Below, piece by piece: positions 25,740-34,110 of a stretch of 64,000 nt of DNA. This stretch comes from Lewinellaceae bacterium SD302 (lineage in GTDB: Bacteria > Bacteroidota > Bacteroidia > Chitinophagales > Saprospiraceae), in NCBI GenBank assembly GCA_002591745.1, contig PDLQ01000024.1, positions 1 to 64,000 on the forward strand, in the 5' to 3' direction. A model generated the notes under the pieces. That model was given only the letters and a program-made list of their open reading frames with translations. It was not told the origin of the DNA and searched no databases. How positions within the stretch are numbered: position 1 is the stretch's first letter; each line of letters begins with the position of its first letter. A program made the translations under genes and the position numbers.

Positions 25740-26350
25740 CGGTTTTCCTTACGGTACTGACGCAGTAACCACGTCCTGAGTTTTCTTTTCCCGTGTTGTA
25801 GTGCACTTTTAACGCGGGAAAGGGGCTCCCCGGTATCCGCCACGATCTCCCGGTAGGAAGCGCCTTCCAGAAAAAATTGGCGACTGGCTTCGGCTTGCAG
25901 TCCGTCCAGGGTTTGCAATCCTCGTTTCAACCAATCGCGGTCGTCTGGTTCTGGGATGGGTTTATTTTGGCTGGCAAAGTAGCCGTGTTTGAGTTTTAGT
26001 TCTCGGCTAAGTTCGCTGGCATAAGCAGATTCCTGTTTGCTCCGGCGAAAATAATCGACGGCCAGACCGTTTGCGATCAGGAACAACAGGGCGTTAATGC
26101 TTCCGGGCTGCGGCTCGCTCCTGATCTTTATTAGCAAGCGGTAGACAGTTTCCTGGTAAAGGTCACGGGCGGCTTCCTCGTTTCCCCGCATCAATTTAAG
26201 GCTGTAACCATACAGTGCTGTTTCGTAGCGGCTTAGTAAAAGCAGCAGGTGATCTTCCCGCCCGTCCTCGGCAAAGGCCCGTAGCAAATCCGCATCGGTA
26301 GGCGAAATCGATGACTGTTCAGGGTTGGATGAAGAATAAAGCGAGTGCAA
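25736..26350 (-). CDS. ECF-type RNA polymerase sigma factor
   Basis: 204 residues. Region 2 reads YSLKLMRGNEEAARDLYQETVYRLL and LIANGLAVDYFRRSK, the usual core-binding and -10 recognition helices. Region 4 reads FFLEGASYREIVADTGEPLSRVKSALQHGKRKLRTWL, split around the helix-turn-helix. The order sigma then anti-sigma, with a four-base overlap, is the classical ECF pair. No obvious auto-regulated promoter could be picked out in the short gap to the TPR gene. Confidence 0.9.
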   Translation of the reverse strand: MHSLYSSSNPEQSSISPTDADLLRAFAEDGREDHLLLLLSRYETALYGYSLKLMRGNEEAARDLYQETVYRLLIKIRSEPQPGSINALLFLIANGLAVDYFRRSKQESAYASELSRELKLKHGYFASQNKPIPEPDDRDWLKRGLQTLDGLQAEASRQFFLEGASYREIVADTGEPLSRVKSALQHGKRKLRTWLLRQYRKENR

Positions 26351-26378
26351 GCAAAGCGGTTAAGACCCCAAAGATAAG

Positions 26379-27227
26379 TCAGTAGGCTCTTAGATCGGAA
26401 TATTGTCCGAGTGAGATGATCTGCCAGTCGTTTAACACTCTTTCAACTTCAGCCGGATGAAGGGCTGCCATGGCGATCAGGGTAGCATCGTTGTTTTCAC
26501 GCGGCAAGATATCCTGGTAGTATTCGGGGAAAGCACCTTCCTGATTAAGGGTGAGCATACGGCTGGCGTTGCTCCAGACTTCAAAACCCAGGCCGGCATC
26601 CTGACAAAGTTTCTCTAATTGCAACACCGACTTTTCGCTCGCGGTGTGTAAGAGACAGGAGAAGGTTTGGTAAGGCGAAAGTTTCAGGCTGTCCACGGCG
26701 TCATAAACGGGTACCCGGCGTTTGCCCACTACGTTATAGCCCTGTTCGCCCCGACGATCATACATCATCAGTTGCCGAAACCGCAATTTACTGCCCGGGT
26801 GCGGGATACTCATGATCCGGCAGCGGGCGGCGTCGAGTGGTTTCATCCAGAGGATCTCGAATCCATCTACTTTTTTGAGCCTCAAGCCTAGCGGTCGGGA
26901 CGTATCGGCCTTGTCCAAACCGAACTTCGTCCATACGGAGTGGGCCACGCGCATTTTTTTCAGTCCAACGGCCGCCAGCCCCATCTGCCACCAGGCGTTG
27001 CGATCGTCAGTATCCAGACTGACGCACTTTTTCCAGTAGTGAAAAGCCGGCTTCCATTCTTTACGGTTGCTGTATATTTTTCCCAAGTAGCGATAAGGGT
27101 CAGCGAATTCGGGGTTCAGCCGGATGGTCTTTTTGTAAAGTTTAATGGCGTGGTACAGGTCTCCGCCTTCGTCGTAACGACGAGCCGTCTCAAAGACCGC
27201 GAAGTAATTCTCGGGAAGTTCCATCAC
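26379..27227 (-). CDS. TPR-repeat protein
   Basis: 282 cytoplasmic residues. The N-terminal third has two to three TPR units (AIKLYKKTIRLNPEFADPYRYLG and FHYWKKCVSLDTDDRNAWWQMG, each given in part). The remaining 170 residues form an unrecognised domain with DGFEILWMKPLDAARCRIMS and a C-terminal helical part. No signal peptide is seen. It lies 28 bases upstream of the sigma gene in the same direction and may be cotranscribed. Either of two adjacent Met codons could be the start. Function unknown. Confidence 0.7.
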   Translation of the reverse strand: MMELPENYFAVFETARRYDEGGDLYHAIKLYKKTIRLNPEFADPYRYLGKIYSNRKEWKPAFHYWKKCVSLDTDDRNAWWQMGLAAVGLKKMRVAHSVWTKFGLDKADTSRPLGLRLKKVDGFEILWMKPLDAARCRIMSIPHPGSKLRFRQLMMYDRRGEQGYNVVGKRRVPVYDAVDSLKLSPYQTFSCLLHTASEKSVLQLEKLCQDAGLGFEVWSNASRMLTLNQEGAFPEYYQDILPRENNDATLIAMAALHPAEVERVLNDWQIISLGQYSDLRAY

Positions 27228-27309
27228 GAAAGGATAATGGCGGGGTTGGGTACAAGTAACGCCTGAAGGGTATGGTTCGGTTTACGGAAAACACTTAAAA
27301 CTACGCCCC

Positions 27310-27324
27310 TTGCTACTTTGTTAG
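27310..27324 (+). repeat. Dispersed 15-base repeat, copy c (exact)
   Basis: Exact TTGCTACTTTGTTAG, 28 bases before the thioredoxin ATG and in the same direction. It is the only sequence in the gap that resembles a promoter (GCTACTTTG), although one base short of TAnnTTTG. Confidence 0.85.
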
Positions 27325-27352
27325 TTTAACAAATCAAAAATAGTAAACTCCA

Positions 27353-27646
27353 ATGTCATTCAACGAAATCATTAACTCTCCCACCCCTACTCTCCTGGAT
27401 TTTCACGCCACCTGGTGTGGCCCTTGCCACTCCTTCGCGCCCATTCTGGACCAACTGAAGCAAGATATGGACGACCAGGTCCGCGTGCTGAAAATTGACG
27501 TAGACAAGAACCCCGCCATCTGTCAAAAATTGGGCGTACAAAGTATGCCAACGGTGATTCTCTACCAGAACGGTGAGATTAAATGGCGGGCTAGTGGCGT
27601 TCAGAGTCTGCCGGTTTTAAAGCAGCAGATCTCCGCCTTAAAATAG
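27353..27646 (+). CDS. Thioredoxin
   Basis: 97-residue cytoplasmic thiol-disulfide oxidoreductase. The active site ATWCGPCH starts near residue 20, the cis-proline loop is SMPTVILYQNGE, and the short length fits a single thioredoxin fold. There is no signal peptide. It lies five bases before the YjbQ gene, so the two are probably one transcript. Confidence 0.95.
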   Translation: MSFNEIINSPTPTLLDFHATWCGPCHSFAPILDQLKQDMDDQVRVLKIDVDKNPAICQKLGVQSMPTVILYQNGEIKWRASGVQSLPVLKQQISALK

Positions 27647-27651
27647 ATTTC

Positions 27652-28062
27652 ATGATCCAGCAAAGTGAATTTCAACTATCGGCCAAATCCAGGGGTTACC
27701 ACTTGGTTACCAGAGAAATCAAGGGACAACTACCCGAACTTCCCGAGACCGGGTTACTGCATTTATTTATTCAGCACACCTCGGCGGCCATTACTATTAA
27801 CGAGAACGCCGACCCGGACGTGCGTACGGATTTCGAGACTTTCGTCAACCACATCGTGCCGGAAAACATGCCCTTTTTAAAGCATACCCTGGAAGGGCCG
27901 GACGATATGCCTGCGCACATCAAAGCTGCTTTCATCGGCAATAGTCTGACCATTCCGATTACTAACCGGCGTTTGAATCTGGGAACCTGGCAGGGAATTT
28001 ATTTGTGTGAGTTTCGGAATCGGGCTAATGGACGACGGTTGGTGGCTACGGTTTACGGCTAG
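27652..28062 (+). CDS. YjbQ/UPF0047 family protein
   Basis: 136 residues of the YjbQ family, small trimeric proteins reported to have secondary thiamine-phosphate synthase activity. Signature stretches are LHLFIQHTSAAITINENADPD (in part LFIQHTSAAITINENAD), HTLEGPDDMPAHIKAAFIG and GTWQGIYLCEFR. The clustered His and Asp residues probably bind a metal. It starts five bases after thioredoxin. No thiamine genes or riboswitch are near, so its role here is uncertain. Confidence 0.9.
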   Translation: MIQQSEFQLSAKSRGYHLVTREIKGQLPELPETGLLHLFIQHTSAAITINENADPDVRTDFETFVNHIVPENMPFLKHTLEGPDDMPAHIKAAFIGNSLTIPITNRRLNLGTWQGIYLCEFRNRANGRRLVATVYG

Positions 28063-28074
28063 CGATCAACCGGT

Positions 28075-28290
28075 CGCTCCAATCCTTTTTAGACCACGAA
28101 TTTACGCAGATGACGCGGATTAAAGCGGATTTGCCGCTCCGGCGTAAACAGGTCGGGGATAGAACGGATTTGATGGATCTAAACGGATTCTGCTCCCGTA
28201 ATGCAGGGCCCGTCGGCCCAGCCTGGCAAAGCTAAAAACCTCCCTCTGCATTCTTCCGCGTCTCTGCGCGAACCACTCTCAACGCTTTAA
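28075..28290. repeat. Intergenic repeat-like unit before the GNAT gene
   Basis: Starts with CCACGAATTTACGCAGATG and ACGCGGATTAAAGCGGATT words and ends with AAAACCTCCCTCTGCATTC and CGCGTCTCTGCGCGAACC. A related unit follows the GNAT gene (28897-29068) and a weaker one is at 20430-20670. No gene is seen. Confidence 0.5.
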
Positions 28291-28306
28291 TTACTTTAAC
28301 ACCATA

Positions 28307-28879
28307 ATGCAAAGTCCCAACGACCTAAAAATCACCCTTGCCCGCAAGCAGATCGACCTGAAGCGGATATTGAAACTGCAAGCGAAAAATCTGCCGGATG
28401 CACTGTCTGATACGGAGATCGCGGAACAAGGATTCGTCTCGGCCTCTCATAGCCTTGCTACTTTGTCAGCCATGAACGAAACCGCGGCCAGCGTGATTGT
28501 AAAGGATGGGACCACCCTGGCCGGATATGCCCTGGCCATGACACGGAAATACAGTAAAAGTGTGCCGCTATTAGCACCCATTTTCGACTTTCAGGACAGG
28601 CTGATGTACCAAGGCAAGACGCTGGATGAGCACGGTTACATCGTTATGGGTCAGGTCTGCGTGGCAGAGGAATACCGTGGGCTGCGACTGGCAGACCGAA
28701 TGTATCGTTATTTCAAGGGCTGCTACTCCATTCACTATCCTCTGTTAGTGACGGCCATTTCTACGAAAAACACCCGCTCTTTACGGGTACACGAACGCTG
28801 TGGCTTCACGGAATTAGGACAGTTCAAAGCACCCAACGGGCACGAGTGGGTAGTGGTGGTTTGGGATTGGCGGGATTAA
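28307..28879 (+). CDS. GNAT-family acetyltransferase
   Basis: 190 residues with the GNAT core: IVMGQVCVAEEYRGLRLADRMYRYF carries the beta4 strand and pyrophosphate loop (V-x5-RG, with the usual second Gly replaced), and TKNTRSLRVHERCGF is the acceptor-side helix. Acceptor unknown. A copy of the dispersed 15-base repeat is embedded in frame at about residues 50-55 (SLATLSA). Repeat-like units flank the gene on both sides, which could mean that the gene moved as a cassette. Confidence 0.82.
   Translation: MQSPNDLKITLARKQIDLKRILKLQAKNLPDALSDTEIAEQGFVSASHSLATLSAMNETAASVIVKDGTTLAGYALAMTRKYSKSVPLLAPIFDFQDRLMYQGKTLDEHGYIVMGQVCVAEEYRGLRLADRMYRYFKGCYSIHYPLLVTAISTKNTRSLRVHERCGFTELGQFKAPNGHEWVVVVWDWRD
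28455..28469 (+). repeat. Dispersed 15-base repeat, copy d, inside the GNAT gene
   Basis: TTGCTACTTTGTCAG, in sense direction, read as LATLS. Confidence 0.8.
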
Positions 28880-28896
28880 TCACATTGGCTATACCG

Positions 28897-29068
28897 TTTC
28901 TGGGTTCAGACCGCGGATCCCGCGGATTTTACCACGCTTGCCGTGGTAGTTGAAAAACGAAGCAGTCCATTTGGGTTCATCTTATTTAGACTGACATTCC
29001 ATGATAAAGCACTCTCAAGCGCGGCATGGCGAAGCGTAAAAACCTTCCTCTGCAATCCTCAGTTCCCG
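28897..29068. repeat. Intergenic repeat-like unit after the GNAT gene
   Basis: CGCGGATCCCGCGGATTTT near the start and AAAACCTTCCTCTGCAATCC near the end, related to the unit at 28075-28290. A small hairpin CCACG...CGTGG lies at about 28932-28950. Confidence 0.45.
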
Positions 29069-29100
29069 TTACATAAAAACCTGTTATCCAAGAAAACCCC

Positions 29101-29108
29101 TATCTTTG
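29101..29108 (+). promoter_or_regulatory. -7 box of the HYC_CC_PP-like gene
   Basis: TATCTTTG, perfect for TAnnTTTG, ends 4 bases before a GTG start, implying a leaderless transcript. Confidence 0.6.
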
Positions 29109-29112
29109 CCCC

Positions 29113-29673
29113 GTGAAACTTCACAACTTCGCACGCCGGCTATCGCCCTTCCTGACGGTTTACCTCTTACTGGTAAGCCTGGGCCTGCCCTTGCACAAAA
29201 TATACTGTGCCTGCCGCGGAGAGAGTGAAATCAGCTTATTTAGCCCGGAGCATGCCTGTGGTCATGATGCGGTTGTTTTGGCTGACAACTCCGAGGGCGA
29301 AGGACGATCAGCGCCAGCTACAGTAGCAGTGTTGGACAAAGAACAAGAGCCAGCACCGCCAGCGGTAACCGAAAAAGCCAGCTGTTGCAGTTCTAAGGAA
29401 AGCGCTTGCTTACAGACTGAAGTTAGTGGCGAAAACCACAGCTGCGGCGACAATGAAGAAACCATCCTGGCCAAGCTGACCACCGATTACCTGGTGAAGG
29501 AGCAGGATTATGCCCAGCTACTCACGGCTACGGCTTTGCCTATTCCCTCTTTACAGGACGAGTTGCCTGCTCTGGTCGTTGCTGAAAAAGCAACGCCGAT
29601 TCGGGGACCAACCCCGCCTCCCTTACCCTACGGCCGCGAATTACTGCTGCGGCACCAGTTATTCCTCTGTTAG
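29113..29673 (+). CDS. HYC_CC_PP-like secreted protein
   Basis: 186 residues from a GTG at 29113, placed directly after a -7 box. An N-terminal hydrophobic segment (about residues 13-28) is followed by HKIYCACRG. A central Cys-rich part has SCCSSKESACLQTE, and the C-terminus reads PTPPPLPYGRELLLRHQLFLC. These three blocks (H-x-x-YC, CC, PP) are those of the HYC_CC_PP family of Bacteroidota, often found beside metal-linked TonB receptors, as here. The Cys and His residues suggest copper or zinc binding; this is inference. Confidence 0.65.
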   Translation: MKLHNFARRLSPFLTVYLLLVSLGLPLHKIYCACRGESEISLFSPEHACGHDAVVLADNSEGEGRSAPATVAVLDKEQEPAPPAVTEKASCCSSKESACLQTEVSGENHSCGDNEETILAKLTTDYLVKEQDYAQLLTATALPIPSLQDELPALVVAEKATPIRGPTPPPLPYGRELLLRHQLFLC

Positions 29674-29729
29674 CGAGTCGTTACGATCACCTATTTCGTA
29701 ACCGATTCTTTCGCTAACATCATTTTACT

Positions 29730-32033
29730 ATGTCTACTTATTCGGGCCAGGCCCGGCGGCTATTTGCCGTACCCCTCTTCCGCCTATCATTGGCGGCTAT
29801 TTGCATTTTACCCCTATCACTCTTTGCTCAGGAACATCCCCACGGAAAAGTACTGGATGACGCTGGCTATCCATTGATTGGCGCTACCGTCCGCTGGGTG
29901 GACGGGGAAGGAAGCGTAACGGATATTGACGGAGTCTTCAAGCTCGAAACAGCTCGACCGGAAGCAGGAGTTATTGCTTTTAGCTATATCGGCTTTGCTA
30001 CTTTGTTAGTCAAAACAGACACCGTTGAATTCCCCCTGAGCGTCACCCTGATCGAAGACAGCCAGAACCTGGACGCCGTAGAAGTGACCGCCCGGGACAA
30101 GGGCAGTTTCGTTTCGACCCTGGCCGACCGCAACGTGGAATCACTGACCAGTACCGAGTTGCGCAAAGCTCCTTGTTGCAGCCTCGGCGAAAGCTTTGAA
30201 AATAGTCCGACGGTAGACCTCAGTTACGGGGATCCTTTGACTGGTCGTCGTGAAATACGCGTACTGGGGCTGAAGGGCAACTACACCCTGCTGACCATGG
30301 AAAAACGGCCGATGTTTACCGGCCTGGCCACGCCCTATGCCTTTGATATGATCCCGGGTACCTGGGTAAACGGTATTCAGATCGGCAAGGGCAGCGGCTC
30401 GGTGGCCAGTAGTGCTGCGGGACTGAACGGGCAGATCAATACAGAGTTGCAGAAGCCGATGGATGACAGTCCGCTGTTCATTAACCTCTTCGCCGGAACT
30501 CAGGGGCGGCTTGAAGCCAACGTACACCTGAATCGCCAGCTGAGCGAATCCTTGTACGGTGGTCTTTATCTCCACGGCAGCTTATTGGAGAACGACCACG
30601 ACCATGATTTCGATCGATTCAAGGACATGCCTGATCGGCGAACCCGTTCGGCTCTCTTTCGCTTGTTCCGCGCCAACCCCAATGACAAGTGGGTGGGCCA
30701 GTGGAACCTCTACGTAAGTCGTGACCAACGCGAAGGCGGCCAGCAGGACGTTCACGACCACGGGCAGTCTACCCTGGCCCCCTACCTGATCAACCAGCTG
30801 AACGACCACGTGGAATTTTTCGGTAAGACTGGCTACTTCGGTTTTGCGAAACCTCATCAATCAATTGGCTTCATCTACAGTGGCAGCTACCACAAGCTGA
30901 ACAACCTCTACGGCCGCGAGCAGCACCTGGGGGAACAACGCAGCGCCTACCTGAACGCCATGTACCAAACCCGCATCGTTAATGACGACCATCAGCTGGA
31001 ACTAGGGTTGACGGGGCAGTTCGACAACATCCAGGAACAGTTGAGCGACCGTAGTTACGACCGCAACGAACGGACGATCGGCGCCAGCGGAGAATATACT
31101 TACAGCTGGGAACAGTTTGATCCGGAAGAACCATTCAGGGCCTTCACGGCTATCGCCAGTATGCGGGTAGACCACCACAACATCGCCGGGGTACAGGCTT
31201 CGCCACGGGCAAGTCTGAAATACAACCCCTCGGAGAAAACGGCTTTGCGTGTCTCCGCTGGTCGCGGCTGGCGATCGCCGAACGTATTGGTGGAAAACCT
31301 CAACTACCTGCCCACCAGCCGTACCATCCGTTTGCCGGACGCTACGATCGATGCGGCCAATCCCGGCTTCGTGGGTATTGAAAGCGCCTGGACCTATGGG
31401 CTTAACCTGACGCAAAATTTTACGCTCGGCGCACGCGAAGGCAGCATCGTGGTCGACTTCTTCCGCACCGATTTTCAAGACCAGATCGTGCTGGACGTGG
31501 AACAGGACAAGGACAACCTGTTTTTCTACCAATTGGATGGGCGGTCTTTTAGTAAAGGAGCCATGCTGAGTCTATCCTACGAGATTCTGCCAAAGATCGA
31601 TTTGCGAGCCGCTTACAAATACACCGAGGTAAAAACGGAATACGCTACCAATGGTCTCCGCCAAACCCCGCTTACGCCCAAACACCGGGCGCTAGCCAGT
31701 CTGGATTACGACGGCAACCGTTTTCGCTTTAACCTGAATTACCAATGGACGGGCACCCAGCGTTTACCAGACCATGATTTTATTTCGGAAAGCATCGTTT
31801 TCCCCCACCCGCAAACCGCCCCTGAATTCGGACTGGTGAATACCCAACTGACCTACGTAGCCAACGCGAAATCCGAGTTCTACGCCGGTGTGGAAAATTT
31901 GACCAACGTTACTCAGCGCAACCCGATTATTGGCGATTGGGAACCTTTTGACGGTGATTACTTCGATGCCAGCCAGGTTTACCAACCGTTATTCGAGCGG
32001 AGGTTCTTTTTGGGGTGGCGGTTTTCTTTATAA
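29730..32033 (+). CDS. TonB-dependent outer-membrane receptor, metal-cluster type
   Basis: 767 residues. Signal peptide about 1-34, a carboxypeptidase-regulatory-like domain at about 36-115 (GYPLIGATVRWVDGEG), a plug domain from about 117, and a 22-strand barrel ending FFLGWRFSL. The plug starts with the paired cysteines APCCSLGESFENSPTVDLSY, a motif seen in Bacteroidota receptors next to HMA-domain proteins. The extracellular part contains a His/Asp-rich loop (LENDHDHDFDRF). It starts 56 bases after the HYC_CC_PP-like gene. Copper or another soft metal (complex) is the likely cargo. Confidence 0.88.
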   Translation: MSTYSGQARRLFAVPLFRLSLAAICILPLSLFAQEHPHGKVLDDAGYPLIGATVRWVDGEGSVTDIDGVFKLETARPEAGVIAFSYIGFATLLVKTDTVEFPLSVTLIEDSQNLDAVEVTARDKGSFVSTLADRNVESLTSTELRKAPCCSLGESFENSPTVDLSYGDPLTGRREIRVLGLKGNYTLLTMEKRPMFTGLATPYAFDMIPGTWVNGIQIGKGSGSVASSAAGLNGQINTELQKPMDDSPLFINLFAGTQGRLEANVHLNRQLSESLYGGLYLHGSLLENDHDHDFDRFKDMPDRRTRSALFRLFRANPNDKWVGQWNLYVSRDQREGGQQDVHDHGQSTLAPYLINQLNDHVEFFGKTGYFGFAKPHQSIGFIYSGSYHKLNNLYGREQHLGEQRSAYLNAMYQTRIVNDDHQLELGLTGQFDNIQEQLSDRSYDRNERTIGASGEYTYSWEQFDPEEPFRAFTAIASMRVDHHNIAGVQASPRASLKYNPSEKTALRVSAGRGWRSPNVLVENLNYLPTSRTIRLPDATIDAANPGFVGIESAWTYGLNLTQNFTLGAREGSIVVDFFRTDFQDQIVLDVEQDKDNLFFYQLDGRSFSKGAMLSLSYEILPKIDLRAAYKYTEVKTEYATNGLRQTPLTPKHRALASLDYDGNRFRFNLNYQWTGTQRLPDHDFISESIVFPHPQTAPEFGLVNTQLTYVANAKSEFYAGVENLTNVTQRNPIIGDWEPFDGDYFDASQVYQPLFERRFFLGWRFSL
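29995..30009 (+). repeat. Dispersed 15-base repeat, copy e (exact), inside the TonB receptor gene
   Basis: Exact copy in sense direction followed by TCAAAA. It encodes FATLLV in the regulatory-like domain. Confidence 0.85.
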
Positions 32034-32180
32034 GGAAGGAAGGTTGAAGAATTGAAATGACCAGAGGCAACGAATGAAGGAAGAAGTGAACCTTTTGCTT
32101 CTATCTTAAATCCTTCTGGCCTACACTTTTATCCTTCAGTTCTACTACCTTCAATCCTTTCTATCTAAACCAAACGACCA

Positions 32181-33476
32181 ATGAAAAGACCATATCCTCT
32201 CATCTTCTGCCTCCTGGCCTGTTGTGCGCTATATGGACAATCCGACTGTACGAGGCTGACGCAGGAGATCAAGCCCGCAAAGTTCTGCAACAATACTGTT
32301 GCTCTGGAAGTGGAGGTCTTCAACGCGACCAGTAAGCAATTTGGTTTGAGCGACACTATTGCTTATCGCTGTAAGGACGGCATCAAGTACTATACCTTCA
32401 AGAACACCCCCTTGGTAGACTGGACGCCAAATGCAGACAATGACTTCGAGCTAAAAGCCAGTAGCGACAAGCAGTACGGCAACAACCTGAAAGCTACGAT
32501 CGCTCTGGGTGAGGGTCAAGCCCAAGTGTACCTGCTCAGGCAAAGAGAAGGTAAGCCAGTGCTGATCAGCTATACTACACATAATGGTCTGTTCAGCGGA
32601 TTCTATCAGGAAAAGAGCTGTGACGGGATCTTAATGACAACTGGTAGTTACCAAGTAATAGACACCCTGTTCACGATCAAAGAAAAAGGCTACGATCCCA
32701 ATACTTACCAAGAAGTGATGCTGGAAAAGACCATTGAGCAACTAGCAGTCCGTAATGGAGTCTGGACCTTTTTCGACGCAACAGGAAAGCAAATCAACCG
32801 GGAAGCCTATCCCGGCGAGGTGAGCTTAAGTCCTGAGGCTGATTTTTGCGGTGATTTCCGCGGGGGAGCCCCGTTTAGAGGTAAGAACGTTGCCAGAGCT
32901 TTTCAGCAGTTCAACGATTTGACCTATCTACTGGATATTCCATTTTGGCTATCCTATGATGACGGTACGAAAGTACCCACCTACTACTTCAACGGCCGCC
33001 TCAGTGACCCGGCGCAAGTGAAGGTCGTCTCAAAATCAATGGAAACCATTACGATGAATGATGGATCGACGACCATTCAACTTACCGCTAACGTTGGTGC
33101 TTCGGGAGCGCTGGGCAAAGGTAAAAAACCTGCCAGAGCCTATCTGAAAGCCAACATTACTTATGCTGACGGTAGCGGAACTTTGATCATCCTAGATGGC
33201 ACAGAAATCCGCCATTTTGAACTGCAAGACGGCCGGAAAGTAGGCGCTTACCGTAAGCAGGATTGCTCCGGCAATCTACTCTCCGAAGGCTCCTACTGCC
33301 AGCGGGACACCTTTTACCGAGACACCGTAGTAACCATGAATATGGAAATCTACGAAGAGCAGATTACGATCACCGACCATAACTCCATCACCAAACGAGT
33401 CGGTGTATGGAAATCTTATGATGCAAATGGCGTAGCCATTAAAGAACAAGATTACGGCGAGTGTGAAAGCTATTGA
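32181..33476 (+). CDS. Secreted protein with an internal duplication, unknown function
   Basis: 431 residues with a signal peptide ending about residue 20 (CCALYGQ). Two copies of one module are visible: about 135-215 (KSCDGILMTTGSYQ ... GVWTFFDATGKQINREAYPG) and about 355-430 (QDCSGNLLSEGSYC ... GVWKSYDANGVAIKEQDYGE). Each ends in a MORN-like 'GVW-x-DA-G' unit. There is no T9SS tail or lipobox. It sits between the TonB receptor and the HMA-like gene, and may be part of that metal-linked operon, though the 147-base gap holds its own A/T- and CCTTCAATCC-rich sequence. Confidence 0.7.
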   Translation: MKRPYPLIFCLLACCALYGQSDCTRLTQEIKPAKFCNNTVALEVEVFNATSKQFGLSDTIAYRCKDGIKYYTFKNTPLVDWTPNADNDFELKASSDKQYGNNLKATIALGEGQAQVYLLRQREGKPVLISYTTHNGLFSGFYQEKSCDGILMTTGSYQVIDTLFTIKEKGYDPNTYQEVMLEKTIEQLAVRNGVWTFFDATGKQINREAYPGEVSLSPEADFCGDFRGGAPFRGKNVARAFQQFNDLTYLLDIPFWLSYDDGTKVPTYYFNGRLSDPAQVKVVSKSMETITMNDGSTTIQLTANVGASGALGKGKKPARAYLKANITYADGSGTLIILDGTEIRHFELQDGRKVGAYRKQDCSGNLLSEGSYCQRDTFYRDTVVTMNMEIYEEQITITDHNSITKRVGVWKSYDANGVAIKEQDYGECESY

Positions 33477-33551
33477 GCCGCCGACATACAAAAACCTCTT
33501 TAACTTCGTTATTAATCGGAGCCCTTGGGCTCCATCACAAACCAATTAATT

Positions 33552-33920
33552 ATGCAACTGATAATCCTGTTTATTTCACTATTCTCTTTTGCCGCCACCC
33601 CGGTAGCTGACGCTAGCCTGGAAGAAGCGAAACTGGAAAAAGTAACCATCAAGACCTCCGCCGTTGGTGAGATGTGCAAAGTCACCATCGAAAAAGCGCT
33701 GTATGCCCTGGAAGGTGTAGAAAAAGCCGAACTGGATCTCGTCACCAAAAAGGTTAAGGTCAAGTACGACGCAGAAATGGTTGATGCCGCTACCCTGCGC
33801 CAGGCTATCTCCGCCGCCGGTTACGACGCCGATGACATCCCCGCCCGCCCACAGGCCAAAGAAGCCTTGCCAAAGTGCTGCAAAAAAGGCAAATCCTGTA
33901 AAGGCAAGGAGGGCGTTTAG
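33552..33920 (+). CDS. Heavy-metal-associated (HMA)-like secreted protein
   Basis: 122 residues from the ATG at 33552. A signal peptide (about 1-16) is followed by an HMA fold at about 25-95 (LEKVTIKTSAVGEMCKVTIEKAL, in part; then VEKAELDLVTKKVKVKYDAE and LRQAISAAGYDADDIPA). The usual CxxC metal site here reads GEMC, so the first Cys is missing. A C-terminal tail KCCKKGKSCKGKEGV adds three cysteines. It is the last gene of the metal-linked group and is likely a periplasmic metal carrier with an altered site. Confidence 0.8.
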   Translation: MQLIILFISLFSFAATPVADASLEEAKLEKVTIKTSAVGEMCKVTIEKALYALEGVEKAELDLVTKKVKVKYDAEMVDAATLRQAISAAGYDADDIPARPQAKEALPKCCKKGKSCKGKEGV

Positions 33921-34098
33921 CACCAAGGGTGAACTCGCCGTTATTGCACAACGTTTCGCAGAACAAATGAGAAATGGTGGGACCGTCATCTTAGATAGCT
34001 GACGGTCTCATCCTTTCTCATTTTTCTGTACGGGCGGGTGGCAACGCCCACCTTCGTTTTTGCTCCCGTTTTTGGCAGCTCGCCTTTCTGTTTTCTGT

Positions 34099-34106
34099 TA
34101 CCTTTG
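34099..34106 (+). promoter_or_regulatory. PBP1A promoter -7 box
   Basis: TACCTTTG, perfect for TAnnTTTG, ends 4 bases before the ATG at 34111. TTTG at 34071-34074 could be the -33 element with a 24-base spacer. Confidence 0.55.
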
Positions 34107-34110
34107 CACT

